Assembly (NCBI RefSeq): GCF_030815855.1
Contig: NZ_JAUSXG010000001.1
Location: forward strand, 3,534,001-3,598,000
Direction of reading: 5' to 3'
Length of the DNA stretch: 64,000 bases
Origin: Variovorax paradoxus
GTDB taxonomy: Bacteria; Pseudomonadota; Gammaproteobacteria; Burkholderiales; Burkholderiaceae_C
The notes under the pieces are model-generated. The model saw nothing but the letters and a program-made list of their open reading frames with translations. It was not told the origin of the DNA and did no database searches. Shown piece after piece: positions 30,484-41,093 of this stretch (position 1 is the first letter of the stretch; every line of letters starts with the position of its first letter). The translations under genes and the position numbers were made by a program.

Positions 30484-32172
30484 ATGTCTGAATCTTTTGC
30501 CGACCTATTCGAAGAGTCCCTGAAGCGTTCCGAAATGCGCACCGGCGAGGTCATCACGGCCGAAGTCGTGCGCGTCGAACACAACCACGTCGTCGTGAAC
30601 GCCGGCCTCAAGTCCGAAGCGTACGTGCCGATCGAGGAGTTCAAGAACGACAAGGGCGAACTCGAAGTCCAGGCCGGCGATTTCGTTTCCGTTGCCATCG
30701 GCAGCGTTGAAAACGGCTACGGCGACACCATCCTCTCGCGCGACACCGCCAAGCGTCTGGCTTCGTGGCTCGCTCTGGAGAAGGCCCTGGAATCGGGCGA
30801 CTTCGTCACCGGCACCACCAGCGGCAAGGTCAAGGGCGGCCTCACCGTGCTCGTCAACGGCATCCGCGCATTCCTGCCGGGCTCGCTGATCGACACGCGT
30901 CCGATCAAGGACCTGACCCCGTACGAAAACAAGACCCTCGAATTCAAGGTCATCAAGCTCGACCGCAAGCGCAACAACGTCGTGTTGTCGCGCCGTGCCG
31001 TGGTTGAAGCCAGCATGGGCGAAGAACGCGCCAAGCTGATGGAAACCCTGAAGGAAGGCGCTGTTGTCCGCGGCGTGGTCAAGAACATCACCGAATACGG
31101 TGCGTTCGTCGACCTCGGCGGCATCGACGGCCTGCTGCACATCACCGACATGGCATGGCGCCGTGTTCGCCACCCGAGCGAAGTCGTTCAGGCCGGCCAG
31201 GAAATCACCGCCAAGATCCTCAAGTTCGACACCGAAAAGAACCGTGTCTCGCTGGGTCTCAAGCAAATGGGCGACGACCCGTGGATGGGCGTTTCGCGCC
31301 GCTACCCGCAATCGACCCGCCTGTTCGGCAAGGTCACGAACATTGCCGACTACGGCGCGTTCGTCGAACTCGAACCCGGCATCGAAGGCCTGGTGCACGT
31401 CTCCGAAATGGACTGGACCAACAAGAACATCGCTCCGAACAAGATCGTCTCGCTGGGCGACGAAGTCGAAGTCATGGTCCTCGAAATCGACGAAGACAAG
31501 CGCCGCATCAGCCTGGGCATGAAGCAGTGCAAGGCCAACCCGTGGCAAGAGTTCGCGCAGAACACCAAGCGCGGCGACCGCGTCAAGGGCCCGATCAAGT
31601 CGATCACCGACTTCGGCGTGTTCGTGGGTCTGGCTGCCGGCATCGACGGCCTGGTTCACCTCTCGGACCTCTCGTGGAACGAAGCCGGCGAAACCGCCGT
31701 TCGCAACTACAAGAAGGGCCAGGAAGTCGAAGCCATCGTGCTGGCAGTCGACGTCGACCGCGAGCGCATCAGCCTGGGCATCAAGCAGCTCGACAGCGAT
31801 CCGTTCACCACGTTCACCACCGTGAACGACAAGGGCCAGATCGTGACCGGCAAGGTCAAGACGGTTGATGCCCGCGGCGCTGAAATCGACCTCGGCGAAG
31901 ACATCCTCGGCTACCTGCGTGCTTCGGAAATCTCACGCGACCGCGTCGAAGATGCCCGCAACGTGCTGAAGGAAGGCGACGAAGTCACTGCCATCGTGCT
32001 GAATGTGGATCGCAAGACCCGCAACATCCAGCTGTCGATCAAGCAGAAGGACATGGTCGACGAACAAGGCGCCATGGCCAACCTGAGCCAGCAGTCGGCA
32101 CGCGAAAACGCGGGCACGACGAGCCTGGGCGCCCTGCTGCGCGCCAAGCTCGACAACAACGACAGCAAGTAA
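30484..32172 (+). CDS. rpsA: Ribosomal protein S1
   Basis: S1 binds mRNA on the small subunit and helps start translation. The 562-residue protein has six S1/OB repeats, e.g. [40 protein letters not shown], and [20 protein letters not shown], at about 80-residue spacing. GGAAGGA lies seven bases before the ATG. It is followed by a strong terminator; in most proteobacteria it follows cmk, as here. Confidence 0.97.
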   Translation: MSESFADLFEESLKRSEMRTGEVITAEVVRVEHNHVVVNAGLKSEAYVPIEEFKNDKGELEVQAGDFVSVAIGSVENGYGDTILSRDTAKRLASWLALEKALESGDFVTGTTSGKVKGGLTVLVNGIRAFLPGSLIDTRPIKDLTPYENKTLEFKVIKLDRKRNNVVLSRRAVVEASMGEERAKLMETLKEGAVVRGVVKNITEYGAFVDLGGIDGLLHITDMAWRRVRHPSEVVQAGQEITAKILKFDTEKNRVSLGLKQMGDDPWMGVSRRYPQSTRLFGKVTNIADYGAFVELEPGIEGLVHVSEMDWTNKNIAPNKIVSLGDEVEVMVLEIDEDKRRISLGMKQCKANPWQEFAQNTKRGDRVKGPIKSITDFGVFVGLAAGIDGLVHLSDLSWNEAGETAVRNYKKGQEVEAIVLAVDVDRERISLGIKQLDSDPFTTFTTVNDKGQIVTGKVKTVDARGAEIDLGEDILGYLRASEISRDRVEDARNVLKEGDEVTAIVLNVDRKTRNIQLSIKQKDMVDEQGAMANLSQQSARENAGTTSLGALLRAKLDNNDSK

Positions 32173-32183
32173 GCTGAGTCGGA

Positions 32184-32221
32184 AGACAGAGCAGGCCCCG
32201 GGGCCGCTCTGTCTTTTTTTT
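32184..32221 (+). terminator. rpsA terminator
   Basis: A long stem (AGACAGAGC, bulged A, GGCCCC paired with GGGGCC, GCTCTGTCT) is followed by TTTTTTTT. It separates rpsA from ihfB. Confidence 0.92.
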
Positions 32222-32243
32222 CGTCCACGTTTTTGTTTGGCCT

Positions 32244-32558
32244 ATGACCCGCTCTGACCTCGTCGAAGAACTCGCAGCGCGCTTTGCGCAGCTGACGCAC
32301 CGCGATGCCGAATACGCCGTCAAGACCATCCTCGACGCGATGAGCGACGCGCTGGTGCGCGGGCACCGCATCGAGATCCGCGGTTTCGGCAGCTTCTCGG
32401 TCAACCGGCGTCCGCCGCGCATCGGCCGCAATCCGCGTTCCGGCGAAAGCGTTCAGATTCCGGAAAAGCGGGTGCCGCATTTCAAGCCGGGCAAGGCGCT
32501 GCGCGAAGCGGTCGATGCAAAGACCGCCGAGCTGGGCGCCAAGAGCCCGAAGACCTGA
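32244..32558 (+). CDS. ihfB: Integration host factor beta subunit
   Basis: IHF bends DNA at specific sites and serves replication, transcription and phage integration. The 104-residue protein is a classic HU/IHF fold: [40 protein letters not shown], and the DNA-arm [20 protein letters not shown] with Pro at the tip. The short C-terminal tail goes past the family core. It lies between rpsA and lapA, the usual place. Confidence 0.96.
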   Translation: MTRSDLVEELAARFAQLTHRDAEYAVKTILDAMSDALVRGHRIEIRGFGSFSVNRRPPRIGRNPRSGESVQIPEKRVPHFKPGKALREAVDAKTAELGAKSPKT

Positions 32559-32606
32559 TCGGCGAATGGCTCCAAACGTAGAATCGTCCCGCCAACGGGA
32601 ACGTGC

Positions 32607-32945
32607 ATGAAATACCTCCTGTGGCTGCTCAAGGCAGCCATTTTTTTTACGCTTTTCGCCTTCGCGCTGAATAACCAGCACGACGCGACCGTCTATTTCT
32701 TCTTCGGCACCTACTGGCGTGCGCCCCTGGTCCTGGTCGTGCTCGCAGCCTTTGCCGGCGGCCTGGTGGTAGGCGCGCTCGGCATGCTGCCCGGATGGTG
32801 GAAGCACCGCGCCGCGGCTGCACAAATTCCGGCCTCGCGCGGCGACGCCGCAGCAACCGCCCCCGCGCCGACCGCGCCAGCGTCCGCGCCGCCGCCTTCC
32901 ATTTCCGCCACCGACCTCCCCGCCGTACGTCAACATGGACTTTGA
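32607..32945 (+). CDS. lapA: LapA-domain membrane protein
   Basis: LapA with LapB helps assemble and control lipopolysaccharide export. The 112-residue protein has two membrane segments (LLWLLKAAIFFTLFAFALNN and PLVLVVLAAFAGGLVVGAL) around the family FFFGTYWRAPL signature, and a longer-than-usual Ala/Pro-rich cytoplasmic tail. Its stop overlaps the lapB start by 11 bp. Confidence 0.85.
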   Translation: MKYLLWLLKAAIFFTLFAFALNNQHDATVYFFFGTYWRAPLVLVVLAAFAGGLVVGALGMLPGWWKHRAAAAQIPASRGDAAATAPAPTAPASAPPPSISATDLPAVRQHGL

Positions 32946-34113
32946 TCCCAGCTGGTTGCTGATCAGCCTGCCCGTCGCTTTTGTCCTGGGCTGGCTCGCG
33001 TCGCGCTTCGACATCCGGCAGCTCAAGCTCGAGAACAGGCAGGCCCCCAAGGCTTATTTCCGCGGCCTCAACTTCCTGCTCAACGAGCAGCAGGACCAAG
33101 CCATCGACGCATTCATCGAGGCCGTGCAGAACGACCCCGACACGCAGGAGCTGCACTTCGCGCTCGGCAACCTGTTTCGCCGGCGCGGCGAATACCAGCG
33201 TGCGGTGCGCGTGCACGAGCACCTGCTGGGCCGCGGCGACCTGAGCCGCGCCGACCGGGAGCGTGCGCAGCACGCGCTGGCGCAAGACTTCCTGCGCGCC
33301 GGCCTGCTCGACCGAGCCGAAGCCGCGTTGCAAAAGCTCGAGGGCACGCGCTACGAGAACGAAGCGCGGCTCTCGCTGCTGGCCATCTACGAGCGCTCGC
33401 GCGAATGGACCCAGGCCGCCGACGTGGCACAGAAGCTCGACGAGTCCGACCAGGCGAGCTACAGCACGCGCCGGGCGCACCATCTGTGCGAGCAGGCCGC
33501 CGAACAGGTCGCGGCCGGCGATGTGGCCGCGGCGGGCCGGCTGCTCTCCGAGGCGGTCGCACTGGCTCCGCAGGCACCTCGGCCGGCCATCGATTCCGCC
33601 ACGCTGCAGCTGCGCAATGGGGAGGCGACCACCGCATTCGACACCCTTCTTGCCCTGAGCGACACCGCCCCGCTCGCGCTACCGCTGTATGCACCGGCAC
33701 TGCAGCAGGCCGCAGTGGCCGCGCACCGCGAAGGCGAAGCGCTTGCGCTGCTGCAGCGGCGCTATGCCGATTCGCCGTCGATCGACGTGCTCGAGGCGCT
33801 GATGGCACTCGGCGGCTCGCCCACCGCGGCCGTTCCGGCGGCCGACGGGCAGCCGCTCGCGCCGCGCGACGGCTACATCGCGCATCTCGCGCAACAGCCC
33901 TCGCTGGTGGCCGCATCGCGCTGGCTGGCCGGCGAGCGCTTCGAGCACGAGCAGTTCCATCCGCAGGTGCAGCGCGCGCTCGACCAGGCCACCCGCCCGC
34001 TCATGCGCTACCGCTGCGCGGCATGCGGCTTCGAGGCGCACCAGCACTTCTGGCACTGCCCCGGCTGCCAGGCCTGGGACAGCTACCCGCCGCGCCGCGT
34101 CGAGGAACTCTGA
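32935..34113 (+). CDS. lapB: LapB TPR protein, lipopolysaccharide assembly
   Basis: LapB (YciM) is anchored in the inner membrane and tunes LpxC degradation by FtsH. The 392-residue protein has an N-terminal membrane helix (WLLISLPVAFVLGWLASRF), TPR repeats from about residue 40 to 330 (YFRGLNFLLNEQQDQAIDAF, LHFALGNLFRRRGEYQRAVR), and a C-terminal rubredoxin-like zinc site (RCAACGFEAHQHFWHCPGCQ). Confidence 0.92.
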   Translation: MDFDPSWLLISLPVAFVLGWLASRFDIRQLKLENRQAPKAYFRGLNFLLNEQQDQAIDAFIEAVQNDPDTQELHFALGNLFRRRGEYQRAVRVHEHLLGRGDLSRADRERAQHALAQDFLRAGLLDRAEAALQKLEGTRYENEARLSLLAIYERSREWTQAADVAQKLDESDQASYSTRRAHHLCEQAAEQVAAGDVAAAGRLLSEAVALAPQAPRPAIDSATLQLRNGEATTAFDTLLALSDTAPLALPLYAPALQQAAVAAHREGEALALLQRRYADSPSIDVLEALMALGGSPTAAVPAADGQPLAPRDGYIAHLAQQPSLVAASRWLAGERFEHEQFHPQVQRALDQATRPLMRYRCAACGFEAHQHFWHCPGCQAWDSYPPRRVEEL

Positions 34114-34262
34114 GCAACGTTCCGAACATGGTTCGGAACAATGGTGACCAGCGGCTCTTCAACGCGCAAGGCCGTCAACGCCCCTTTCCCTGAACTCGTT
34201 GAACGCGAGCCGACGTCTCTGTCGGCAGACAGTCAAACCAACACATCAGGGAGCTTGAAATC

Positions 34263-34631
34263 ATGCTGAAGAAAATCCTGGCCGTCGTGGCCATGTTGTT
34301 TGCAGTTGCCTCATTCGCCGCAGTCGACGTCAACAAGGGCACCGCAGCCGACCTCGATGGCATCAAGGGCGTCGGCCCGGCGATGTCCAAGCGCATCCTC
34401 GACGCCCGCAAGGAAGGCGAGTTCAAGGATTGGCCCGACCTCATGCAGCGCGTCAAGGGCGTGAAGGAAAAGAAGGCCGGAAAGCTGTCGGCCGAAGGCC
34501 TCACGGTGAATGGCCAAGCCTTTGGCGGCCAAGCCGCCGCACCATCTGCCGCAGCCAAGGCTGACAAGACCACCAAGCCCGTGAAGGCAGCGGCCGCCCC
34601 CGCCGTCGACGCTAAGCCGGCCAAACCCTGA
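34263..34631 (+). CDS. ComEA-like helix-hairpin-helix protein
   Basis: A signal peptide (MLKKILAVVAMLFAVASFAA) is followed by a helix-hairpin-helix domain (VDVNKGTAADLDGIKGVGPA, MSKRILDARKEG) and a Lys/Ala/Pro-rich tail. Periplasmic HhH proteins of the ComEA type bind DNA during uptake. In Burkholderiales such a gene often follows the lapB region. The tail after residue 85 is not part of the family. Confidence 0.85.
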   Translation: MLKKILAVVAMLFAVASFAAVDVNKGTAADLDGIKGVGPAMSKRILDARKEGEFKDWPDLMQRVKGVKEKKAGKLSAEGLTVNGQAFGGQAAAPSAAAKADKTTKPVKAAAAPAVDAKPAKP

Positions 34632-34693
34632 TTCAGCGCACGGGGTCCGCTGCCCGAGCCGCGCTCGCGGCACGCCGGCAGCATCGCAAAATC

Positions 34694-34718
34694 AAGCCGC
34701 CTTCAGGGCGGCTTTTTG
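34694..34718 (+). terminator. Terminator after the ComEA-like gene
   Basis: AAGCCGCC and GGCGGCTT with loop TTCAG are followed by TTT. It separates the core operons from the TRAP transporter genes. Confidence 0.85.
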
Positions 34719-34809
34719 CTGCCGCGTGGCAGGGAAATGCCTCAGCGATGGCCCGAAATTTGCACGTATGCTCGCTTTCGTTTTCACTTTCATACGTTCC
34801 GGAGCGCTC

Positions 34810-35778
34810 ATGAATCACAAGTTCGGCATTGCCCTGGCTGGCCTCACCCTTGGCGCCGCGGCCTTCGCGCAAACCAAGTGGGATCTGCCCACCGCCTACC
34901 CGGCGACCAACTACCACACCGAGAACATCACGCAGTTCGCGAAAGACGTGGACGCGGCCACCGGCGGCAAGGTCAAGATCACGGTGCATGCCAACGCCTC
35001 GCTGTTCAAGGCGCCCGAGATCAAGCGCGCCGTGCAGAGCGGCCAGGCGCAGGCCGGCGAGATCCTGCTGGCCAACTACGCGAACGAAAACCCCATCTAC
35101 GCGCTCGACGGCGTCCCCTTCCTTGCCACCACCTATCCCGAAGCGCGCAAGCTCTACGATGCTTCCAAGCCCGCCATGGAAAAGCTGCTCGCAGCCCAGG
35201 GCATCAAGGTTCTGTTCGTGGTGCCGTGGGCACCGCAAGGCATCTATTCCAAGAAGGAGATCAGCTCGGTGGCCGACCTTCGCGGCATCAAGTGGCGCGC
35301 CTACAGCCCGGCCACCGCCAAGATCGCCGAACTGATCGGCGCCCAGCCGGTGCAGATCCAGCAGGCCGAACTCAGCGCCGCCATGGCCACGGGCGTGATC
35401 GAGAGCTACATGAGCTCGGGATCGACCGGTTACGACACCAAGACCTACGAGCACATCAAGAATTTCTACGACACGCAAGCCTGGATTCCGAAGAACGCGA
35501 TCCTCGTCAACGCCAAGGCCTTCGACGCGCTCGACGCGACCACCAAGGCTGCCGTCACCAAGGCGGCGGCCGACGCCGAAGCGCGCGGCTGGAAAATCGC
35601 GCAGGAGAAAAACGACGAGTACAAGCGCCTGCTCGCCGAGCGCGGCATGAAGGTGCACAAGCCTTCGCCCAAGCTCGATGCCGACATGCGCCAGGTCGGC
35701 GGCATCATGCAGGCCGACTGGCTCAAGGCCACGGGCGCGGACGGCGCTGCGATCGTCGACGCTTACAAGAAAAAGTAA
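34810..35778 (+). CDS. dctP: TRAP transporter substrate-binding protein (DctP family)
   Basis: Periplasmic binding protein of a TRAP transporter for an organic acid. The 322-residue protein has a signal peptide (cut after FA-Q), starts its mature part TKWDLPTAYPATNYHTENI, and shows family segments PEIKRAVQSGQAQAGEILLA, VADLRGIKWRAYSPATAKI (with the substrate-binding Arg in the WRAYS region) and AELSAAMATGVIESYMSS. The gene is followed at once by dctQ and dctM. The substrate cannot be told from sequence. Confidence 0.92.
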   Translation: MNHKFGIALAGLTLGAAAFAQTKWDLPTAYPATNYHTENITQFAKDVDAATGGKVKITVHANASLFKAPEIKRAVQSGQAQAGEILLANYANENPIYALDGVPFLATTYPEARKLYDASKPAMEKLLAAQGIKVLFVVPWAPQGIYSKKEISSVADLRGIKWRAYSPATAKIAELIGAQPVQIQQAELSAAMATGVIESYMSSGSTGYDTKTYEHIKNFYDTQAWIPKNAILVNAKAFDALDATTKAAVTKAAADAEARGWKIAQEKNDEYKRLLAERGMKVHKPSPKLDADMRQVGGIMQADWLKATGADGAAIVDAYKKK

Positions 35779-35781
35779 TCC

Positions 35782-36315
35782 ATGCGCCGATTCCTGGATC
35801 GCCTGTACGACGGCGCAGGCGCGCTCGGCGCGTTCTGCGTGTTCCTGATCTTCGTGCTGATGATCCTGGCCGGCGTGGGCCGCCAGATGAACTGGCACGT
35901 GAGCGGACTCAACGACGTCGTTTCCTGGCTGTGTGCCGCCGCCGCGTTCTTCGCGATGGCGCATGCCTTCCGGCACGGCGACTTCGTGCGCGTGACGCTG
36001 CTGCTCGACGCAGTGCCGGCCAAGGCGCGGCGCGTGCTCGACGTGATCTGCCTGCTGATCGCCTCGGTGTCGGTGGCCTATCTCACCTACTGGGCCACCA
36101 GCTTCACCTACGAGAGCTACGAATTCGCCGAGATGGCGACCGGCCTCGTGGTCATCCCGATCTGGATTCCGCAATCGACCTTCGTGATCGGCTGCTGGCT
36201 GCTGCTGATCGCGATGATCGACGAACTGGTGGGCGTGGTGCGCGGCGAGAAGCCGAGCTACCAGCGCGCGATCGAAGAACGCCACGCCGCGGGCGACTTC
36301 TCCTCCGACGTCTGA
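35782..36315 (+). CDS. dctQ: TRAP transporter small membrane subunit
   Basis: The 177-residue protein has four membrane segments and the DctQ signature WLCAAAAFFAMAHAFRHGDF, with a Val-x-Arg following. It lies 3 bp after dctP and 30 bp before dctM. Confidence 0.9.
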   Translation: MRRFLDRLYDGAGALGAFCVFLIFVLMILAGVGRQMNWHVSGLNDVVSWLCAAAAFFAMAHAFRHGDFVRVTLLLDAVPAKARRVLDVICLLIASVSVAYLTYWATSFTYESYEFAEMATGLVVIPIWIPQSTFVIGCWLLLIAMIDELVGVVRGEKPSYQRAIEERHAAGDFSSDV

Positions 36316-36345
36316 TCGTCTGAACGACAACAACAAAGATATCCG

Positions 36346-37659
36346 ATGCTCGAAACCCTTTTGATGGGCGCGCTGCTGCTCGGCATCATGCTGCTGCTGC
36401 TCGCCGGTGGCGTGTGGATCGCCATGACCCTCGCCATCGTCGGCTGGGTCGGCCAGGCCTTCTTCACCAACACGCTGCCGGGCAAGAACCTGTTCTCGGC
36501 CTTCTGGGAAAGCAATGCGAGCTGGGAGCTCGCTGCGCTGCCGCTCTTCATCTGGATGGGCGAGATCCTCTTTCGCACCAAGCTCAGCGAAGAGATGTTC
36601 GAGGGCCTGCGTCCCTGGCTCAACCGCGTGCCCGGCCGGCTGATGCACACCACCATTCTTGGCTGCGGCGTGTTCGGCTCGGTCTCGGGCTCATCGGCTG
36701 CCACCTGCGCCACCATCGCCAAGGTGGCGCTGCCCGAACTCAAGCGCCGCGGCTACAACGAGAAGCTGGCCATCGGCTCGCTCGCCACCGCCGGCACGCT
36801 GGGCATCCTCATTCCGCCGTCGATCACGATGGTGGTGTACGCCGTGGCGGCTGACGCCTCGATCATCCGCATCTTCCTGGCCGGCTTCCTGCCGGGCTTT
36901 CTGCTGATGCTGCTGTTCTCGGGCTACATCGGCTGGTGGAGCCTGCGCAACCCCGACCAGGTCCCGCCGGCCGATCCGCCGACCACCTTCATGGAGAAGA
37001 TCCGGCTCTCGGGCAATCTCATTCCGTGCGCGCTGCTGATCGTCTTCATCGTGTGGGTGCTGGTGGCGGGCTGGGCCACGGCCACCGAGTGCGCGGCCTT
37101 CGGCGTGCTGGGCTCACTGGCCATCGCGGCCTGGGGCAAGAGCCTCACCTGGAAGAACTTCAAGGAAGGGATCATGGGCGCCACGCGCACCAGCTGCATG
37201 ATCATGTTCATCCTGGCCGGCGCCGCCTTTCTCACCAAGACCATGGCCTTCACGGGCATCCCGCGCGAGCTGGCCGAGTGGGTCGACAGCATGCACCTGT
37301 CGCCCTACGCGCTGATCGGCGCGCTGGTGCTGGTGTACCTGGTGCTGGGCACGGCGCTCGACGGCATCTCGATGATCGTGCTGACCAGCGCGGTGGTGCT
37401 GCCGATGATCCAGAAGGCGGGCTTCGACCTGATCTGGTTCGGCATCTTCATCGTGCTCCTGGTCGAGATCGCCGAGGTCACGCCGCCGGTGGGGTTCAAT
37501 CTCTTCGTGCTGCAGAACATGACGGGGAAGGACAGCAACGTGATCGCCAAGGCGGCGATTCCGTTCTTCTTCTGCCTGGTGCTGTGCATCGTGCTGATCA
37601 CGCTGTTCCCGAGTATCGTCACGGTCCTGCCCAACGTGGTGATGGGTGTCGAGAAGTAA
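36346..37659 (+). CDS. dctM: TRAP transporter large membrane subunit
   Basis: The 437-residue protein is the channel-forming DctM subunit with about 12 membrane segments and the motifs [40 protein letters not shown] and [18 protein letters not shown] that are diagnostic of the family. It uses a sodium gradient, in contrast to the ABC systems elsewhere in the window. It is followed by crcB after 19 bp. Confidence 0.93.
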   Translation: MLETLLMGALLLGIMLLLLAGGVWIAMTLAIVGWVGQAFFTNTLPGKNLFSAFWESNASWELAALPLFIWMGEILFRTKLSEEMFEGLRPWLNRVPGRLMHTTILGCGVFGSVSGSSAATCATIAKVALPELKRRGYNEKLAIGSLATAGTLGILIPPSITMVVYAVAADASIIRIFLAGFLPGFLLMLLFSGYIGWWSLRNPDQVPPADPPTTFMEKIRLSGNLIPCALLIVFIVWVLVAGWATATECAAFGVLGSLAIAAWGKSLTWKNFKEGIMGATRTSCMIMFILAGAAFLTKTMAFTGIPRELAEWVDSMHLSPYALIGALVLVYLVLGTALDGISMIVLTSAVVLPMIQKAGFDLIWFGIFIVLLVEIAEVTPPVGFNLFVLQNMTGKDSNVIAKAAIPFFFCLVLCIVLITLFPSIVTVLPNVVMGVEK

Positions 37660-37678
37660 AGAAAGAGAAAAAAAACGG

Positions 37679-38059
37679 ATGCCCGCGTTGCCGGTTCTTG
37701 CGATTTGCGTCGGTGCCTCCTTTGGCGCCATGGCGAGGTGGGGCCTCGGCCTGTGGCTCAACACAGGCGGGCCCGTGCCCTACGGCACGCTGGCCGCCAA
37801 CCTGATCGGCGGCTACCTGGTGGGCGTGGCGGTCGGCGCCTTCCAGGCCATGCCGCAGCTCGATCCGGTGTGGCGCCTGCTGCTCATCACCGGCTTTCTC
37901 GGCGGCCTCACGACCTTCTCGAGTTTCTCGGCCGAAGTCGTCACGCTGCTGCTCGAGGGACGGCCGCTGCTGGCGCTGGGCACCAGCATGCTGCATCTGG
38001 GCGGGTCGCTGATGCTGACCTGGCTGGGCATACGCACCGTGCAGTTCGCGCTGGGCTAG
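37679..38059 (+). CDS. crcB: Fluoride channel / exporter
   Basis: CrcB (Fluc) exports fluoride as a dual-topology dimer. The 126-residue protein has four membrane helices and the signature [29 protein letters not shown] and [16 protein letters not shown] (the polar track and Phe box). It lies closely behind the TRAP genes, possibly in the same transcript, a combination with no evident functional link. No fluoride riboswitch is seen upstream. Confidence 0.92.
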   Translation: MPALPVLAICVGASFGAMARWGLGLWLNTGGPVPYGTLAANLIGGYLVGVAVGAFQAMPQLDPVWRLLLITGFLGGLTTFSSFSAEVVTLLLEGRPLLALGTSMLHLGGSLMLTWLGIRTVQFALG

Positions 38060-38150
38060 TTTTTCACCGCGTCCGGCACGCGAAAACAGCCCCACGCCTT
38101 GCTGTTTCAACCCGCCTTAGACAGTGGGCCGGTCGATAGAATCGACCGCA

Positions 38151-41093
38151 ATGCCCCTGGTCTTTCTTGTCGCACTTCCCTTTATTGCCAGCGTGCTGGC
38201 CGCGTTGATGCCGTCGAACGCGCGCAATCGGGAGTCGACCCTGGCGGGGCTCGTCGCACTGGGCTGCGCGGTGCAGGCCGCATGGTTCTTTCCGCAAATC
38301 GCACACGGCAACGTGCTGCGCCAGGAAATCGCGTGGCTGCCGGAACTCGGCCTCAACCTCGTCTTCCGCATGGACGGCTTCGCATGGCTTTTCTGCATGC
38401 TGGTGCTCGGCATCGGCGCGCTGGTGGTGCTCTATGCGCGCTACTACATGTCGGCCTCCGACCCGGTGCCGCGCTTCTTCTCGTTCTTTCTCGCGTTCAT
38501 GGGCGCGATGATGGGCGTGGTGCTCTCGGGCAACCTCATCCAGCTGGTGCTGTTCTGGGAACTCACCAGCCTGTTCTCGTTCCTGCTGATCGGGTATTGG
38601 CATCACCGGCGCGATGCGCGGCGCGGCGCGCGCATGGCGCTGACCGTGACCGGCGCCGGCGGACTTTGCCTGCTGGCGGGCGCGCTGGTGCTGGGCCGCA
38701 TTGCGGGCAGCTACGAACTCGACGTGGTGCTCGCCTCGGGCAACGCAATCCGCGCGCATGCGCTGTACCCCACCGCGCTGGTGCTGATCCTGCTCGGCGC
38801 CTTCACCAAGAGCGCGCAGTTCCCGTTCCACTTCTGGCTGCCGCGCGCCATGGCAGCGCCCACGCCCGTCTCGGCCTACCTGCATTCGGCCACCATGGTG
38901 AAGCTCGGCGTGTTCCTGATGGCGCGCCTGTGGCCGGTGCTGTCGGGCACCGAGATGTGGTTCTGGCTGGTGGGCGGCGCGGGCGCCATCACGCTGCTGC
39001 TCGGCGGCTTCGTCGCCATGTTCCAACGCGACCTGAAGGCGCTGCTGGCCTACTCGACCATCTCGCACCTCGGGCTCATCACGCTGCTGCTCGGGCTCAA
39101 CAGCCCGCTCGCGGCGGTGGCGGCGGTATTCCACGTCATGAACCATGCGACCTTCAAGGCCTCGCTCTTCATGGCGGCCGGCATCATCGACCACGAGAGC
39201 GGCACGCGTGACATCCGCAAGCTCAGCGGCCTGATGCGGCTGATGCCGATCACCGGCACGCTGGCCGTCATCGCGAGCGCATCGATGGCCGGCGTGCCGC
39301 TGCTCAACGGCTTTCTCTCGAAGGAGATGTTCTTCGCCGAGACGGTGTTCATCCAGGCGACGCCGTGGATCACCGTGAGCCTGCCGATCATCGCCACCAT
39401 TGCGGGCGTCTTCAGCGTGGCCTACTCGGCGCGCTTCGTGTTCGACGTGTTCTTCGGTCCGCCCTGCGGGCCCGACGTGCCGCGGCAACCGCACGAGCCG
39501 CCGCACTGGATGCGCGTGCCCGTCGAGCTGCTGGTGCTGGTGTGCCTCGTGGTCGGCGTCGCGCCGGCATGGTCCATTGGACCGTTGCTCGCGGCAGCCG
39601 CCATGCCGGTGGTCGGCGGCGTGCTGCCCGAATACAGCCTGGCCGTGTGGCATGGCTTCAACCTGCCGTTGGCGATGAGCTTCGTGGCGCTGGCCGGCGG
39701 GATGGCGCTGTACCTCTCGCAACGCCGCCGCCGCGCGCACGGTGATCTCGAGCACACGCCGCTGCTGCACCGTTTCGATGGCCAGGCCATCTTCGAGCAC
39801 CTGCTCGCCCAACTCAGCGAAGCCGGCCGGCGCAGCCGCCGCGTGCTGGGCACCCGGCGCATGCAGTCGCAGTTGCTGTTGTTGATCGCCGTGGCCGCCG
39901 CGGGCGCAGCGGTTTCGCTCTGGACCGCACCCGTGGCGCGCGGCAGCCGCGAGCTGCTGCCTTTTTCGACGATGTTCGCGATGACCTGGCTCATCGGCGG
40001 CGCCTGCGCGCTGGCCGCGGCATGGCTGGCCAAGTTCCACCGGCTCGCCGCGCTGATGCTGGCCTCGGGCGCGGGCCTCGTGTGCTCGGTCACGTACATC
40101 TGGTTCTCGGCGCCCGACCTTGCGCTGACGCAGCTCGTGGTCGAAGCCGTGACCACGGTGCTGATTCTGCTGGGCTTGCGCTGGCTGCCGATGCGCAGCA
40201 AGGACGCCGTCCAGCCCGCGCGCGCCAGGCTGCGCCCCTGGGGCCGGCGCGGACGCGACCTGCTGATGGCGGCTGCCGTGGGCAGCGGCATGTCGGCGCT
40301 CGCGTGGCTGATGATGACGCGGCCGTTCCCGCAGAGCATCTCCCCGTTCTTCCTCGAACGCGCGCTCACCGAAGGCGGCGGCACCAATGTGGTCAACGTG
40401 ATGCTGGTGGACTTCCGCGCTTTCGATACCTTCGGCGAGATCACAGTGCTCGGCGTGGTGGCGCTCACCGTGTATGCGCTGCTGCGCCGCTTCCGTCCGG
40501 CGCGCGAATCGATGGCGCTGCCGGTGCAGCAGCGCTTGCAGGCCGACGACGGCAGCAGCGATCTGCTGAACCCGCGCCTCGCCAAGGATACGGCCGTGGG
40601 CTACCTGATGGTGCCGGCCGTGCTGGTGCGCCTGTTGCTGCCGCTCGCGGTGCTGGTGTCGGTCTACTTCTTCATGCGCGGCCACAACGCACCCGGCGGC
40701 GGCTTCGTCGCGGGGCTGGTCATGTCAGTGGCGCTGCTGCTTCAGTTCATCGTTTCGGGCACCGAATGGGTGGAAGAGCACCTGCGTATCTATCCGCGCC
40801 GCTGGATCGCCATCGGCCTGCTGCTGGCGCTTGCCACCGGCGGCGGCGCGGTGGTGTTCGGCTATCCGTTCATGACCACGCACACGGCCCACCTGCACCT
40901 TCCGGTGCTCGGCGAGCTGCACGTGCCGAGCGCCCTCTTCTTCGACATCGGCGTGTTCGCGCTGGTGCTCGGCGCCACCATGCTGATCCTCACCGCGCTG
41001 GCCCACCAGTCGATACGCAGCCACCGCTGGGCCGACGAGCAGGCAGAAAAGGAAGCCCAGGCCCAGTCCGAAGCCGTGGAGGGGGTGCACTGA
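38151..41093 (+). CDS. mrpA: Mrp antiporter subunit A with fused B domain
   Basis: The largest Mrp subunit, 980 residues, resembles complex I NuoL plus extra C-terminal domains. Motifs: FGMFQ-like core in the region PTPVSAYLHSATMVKLGVFL and YSTISHLGLITLLLGLNSPL; a MnhB domain occupies about residues 820-960 (AKDTAVGYLMVPAVLVRLLL, GHNAPGGGFVAGLVMSVALL). Fusion of B to A marks the six-gene (group 2) type of Mrp operon. Exchanges Na+ or K+ for H+ at the inner membrane. Confidence 0.92.
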   Translation: MPLVFLVALPFIASVLAALMPSNARNRESTLAGLVALGCAVQAAWFFPQIAHGNVLRQEIAWLPELGLNLVFRMDGFAWLFCMLVLGIGALVVLYARYYMSASDPVPRFFSFFLAFMGAMMGVVLSGNLIQLVLFWELTSLFSFLLIGYWHHRRDARRGARMALTVTGAGGLCLLAGALVLGRIAGSYELDVVLASGNAIRAHALYPTALVLILLGAFTKSAQFPFHFWLPRAMAAPTPVSAYLHSATMVKLGVFLMARLWPVLSGTEMWFWLVGGAGAITLLLGGFVAMFQRDLKALLAYSTISHLGLITLLLGLNSPLAAVAAVFHVMNHATFKASLFMAAGIIDHESGTRDIRKLSGLMRLMPITGTLAVIASASMAGVPLLNGFLSKEMFFAETVFIQATPWITVSLPIIATIAGVFSVAYSARFVFDVFFGPPCGPDVPRQPHEPPHWMRVPVELLVLVCLVVGVAPAWSIGPLLAAAAMPVVGGVLPEYSLAVWHGFNLPLAMSFVALAGGMALYLSQRRRRAHGDLEHTPLLHRFDGQAIFEHLLAQLSEAGRRSRRVLGTRRMQSQLLLLIAVAAAGAAVSLWTAPVARGSRELLPFSTMFAMTWLIGGACALAAAWLAKFHRLAALMLASGAGLVCSVTYIWFSAPDLALTQLVVEAVTTVLILLGLRWLPMRSKDAVQPARARLRPWGRRGRDLLMAAAVGSGMSALAWLMMTRPFPQSISPFFLERALTEGGGTNVVNVMLVDFRAFDTFGEITVLGVVALTVYALLRRFRPARESMALPVQQRLQADDGSSDLLNPRLAKDTAVGYLMVPAVLVRLLLPLAVLVSVYFFMRGHNAPGGGFVAGLVMSVALLLQFIVSGTEWVEEHLRIYPRRWIAIGLLLALATGGGAVVFGYPFMTTHTAHLHLPVLGELHVPSALFFDIGVFALVLGATMLILTALAHQSIRSHRWADEQAEKEAQAQSEAVEGVH

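Noticed and set aside
34633..36648. 671-codon ORF antisense to dctP, dctQ and dctM
   Set aside because: It spans three real genes on the other strand and has no recognisable domain.
38064..40685. 873-codon ORF antisense to mrpA
   Set aside because: Rich in His, Gln and Arg with no membrane or domain pattern; it is the shadow of mrpA.
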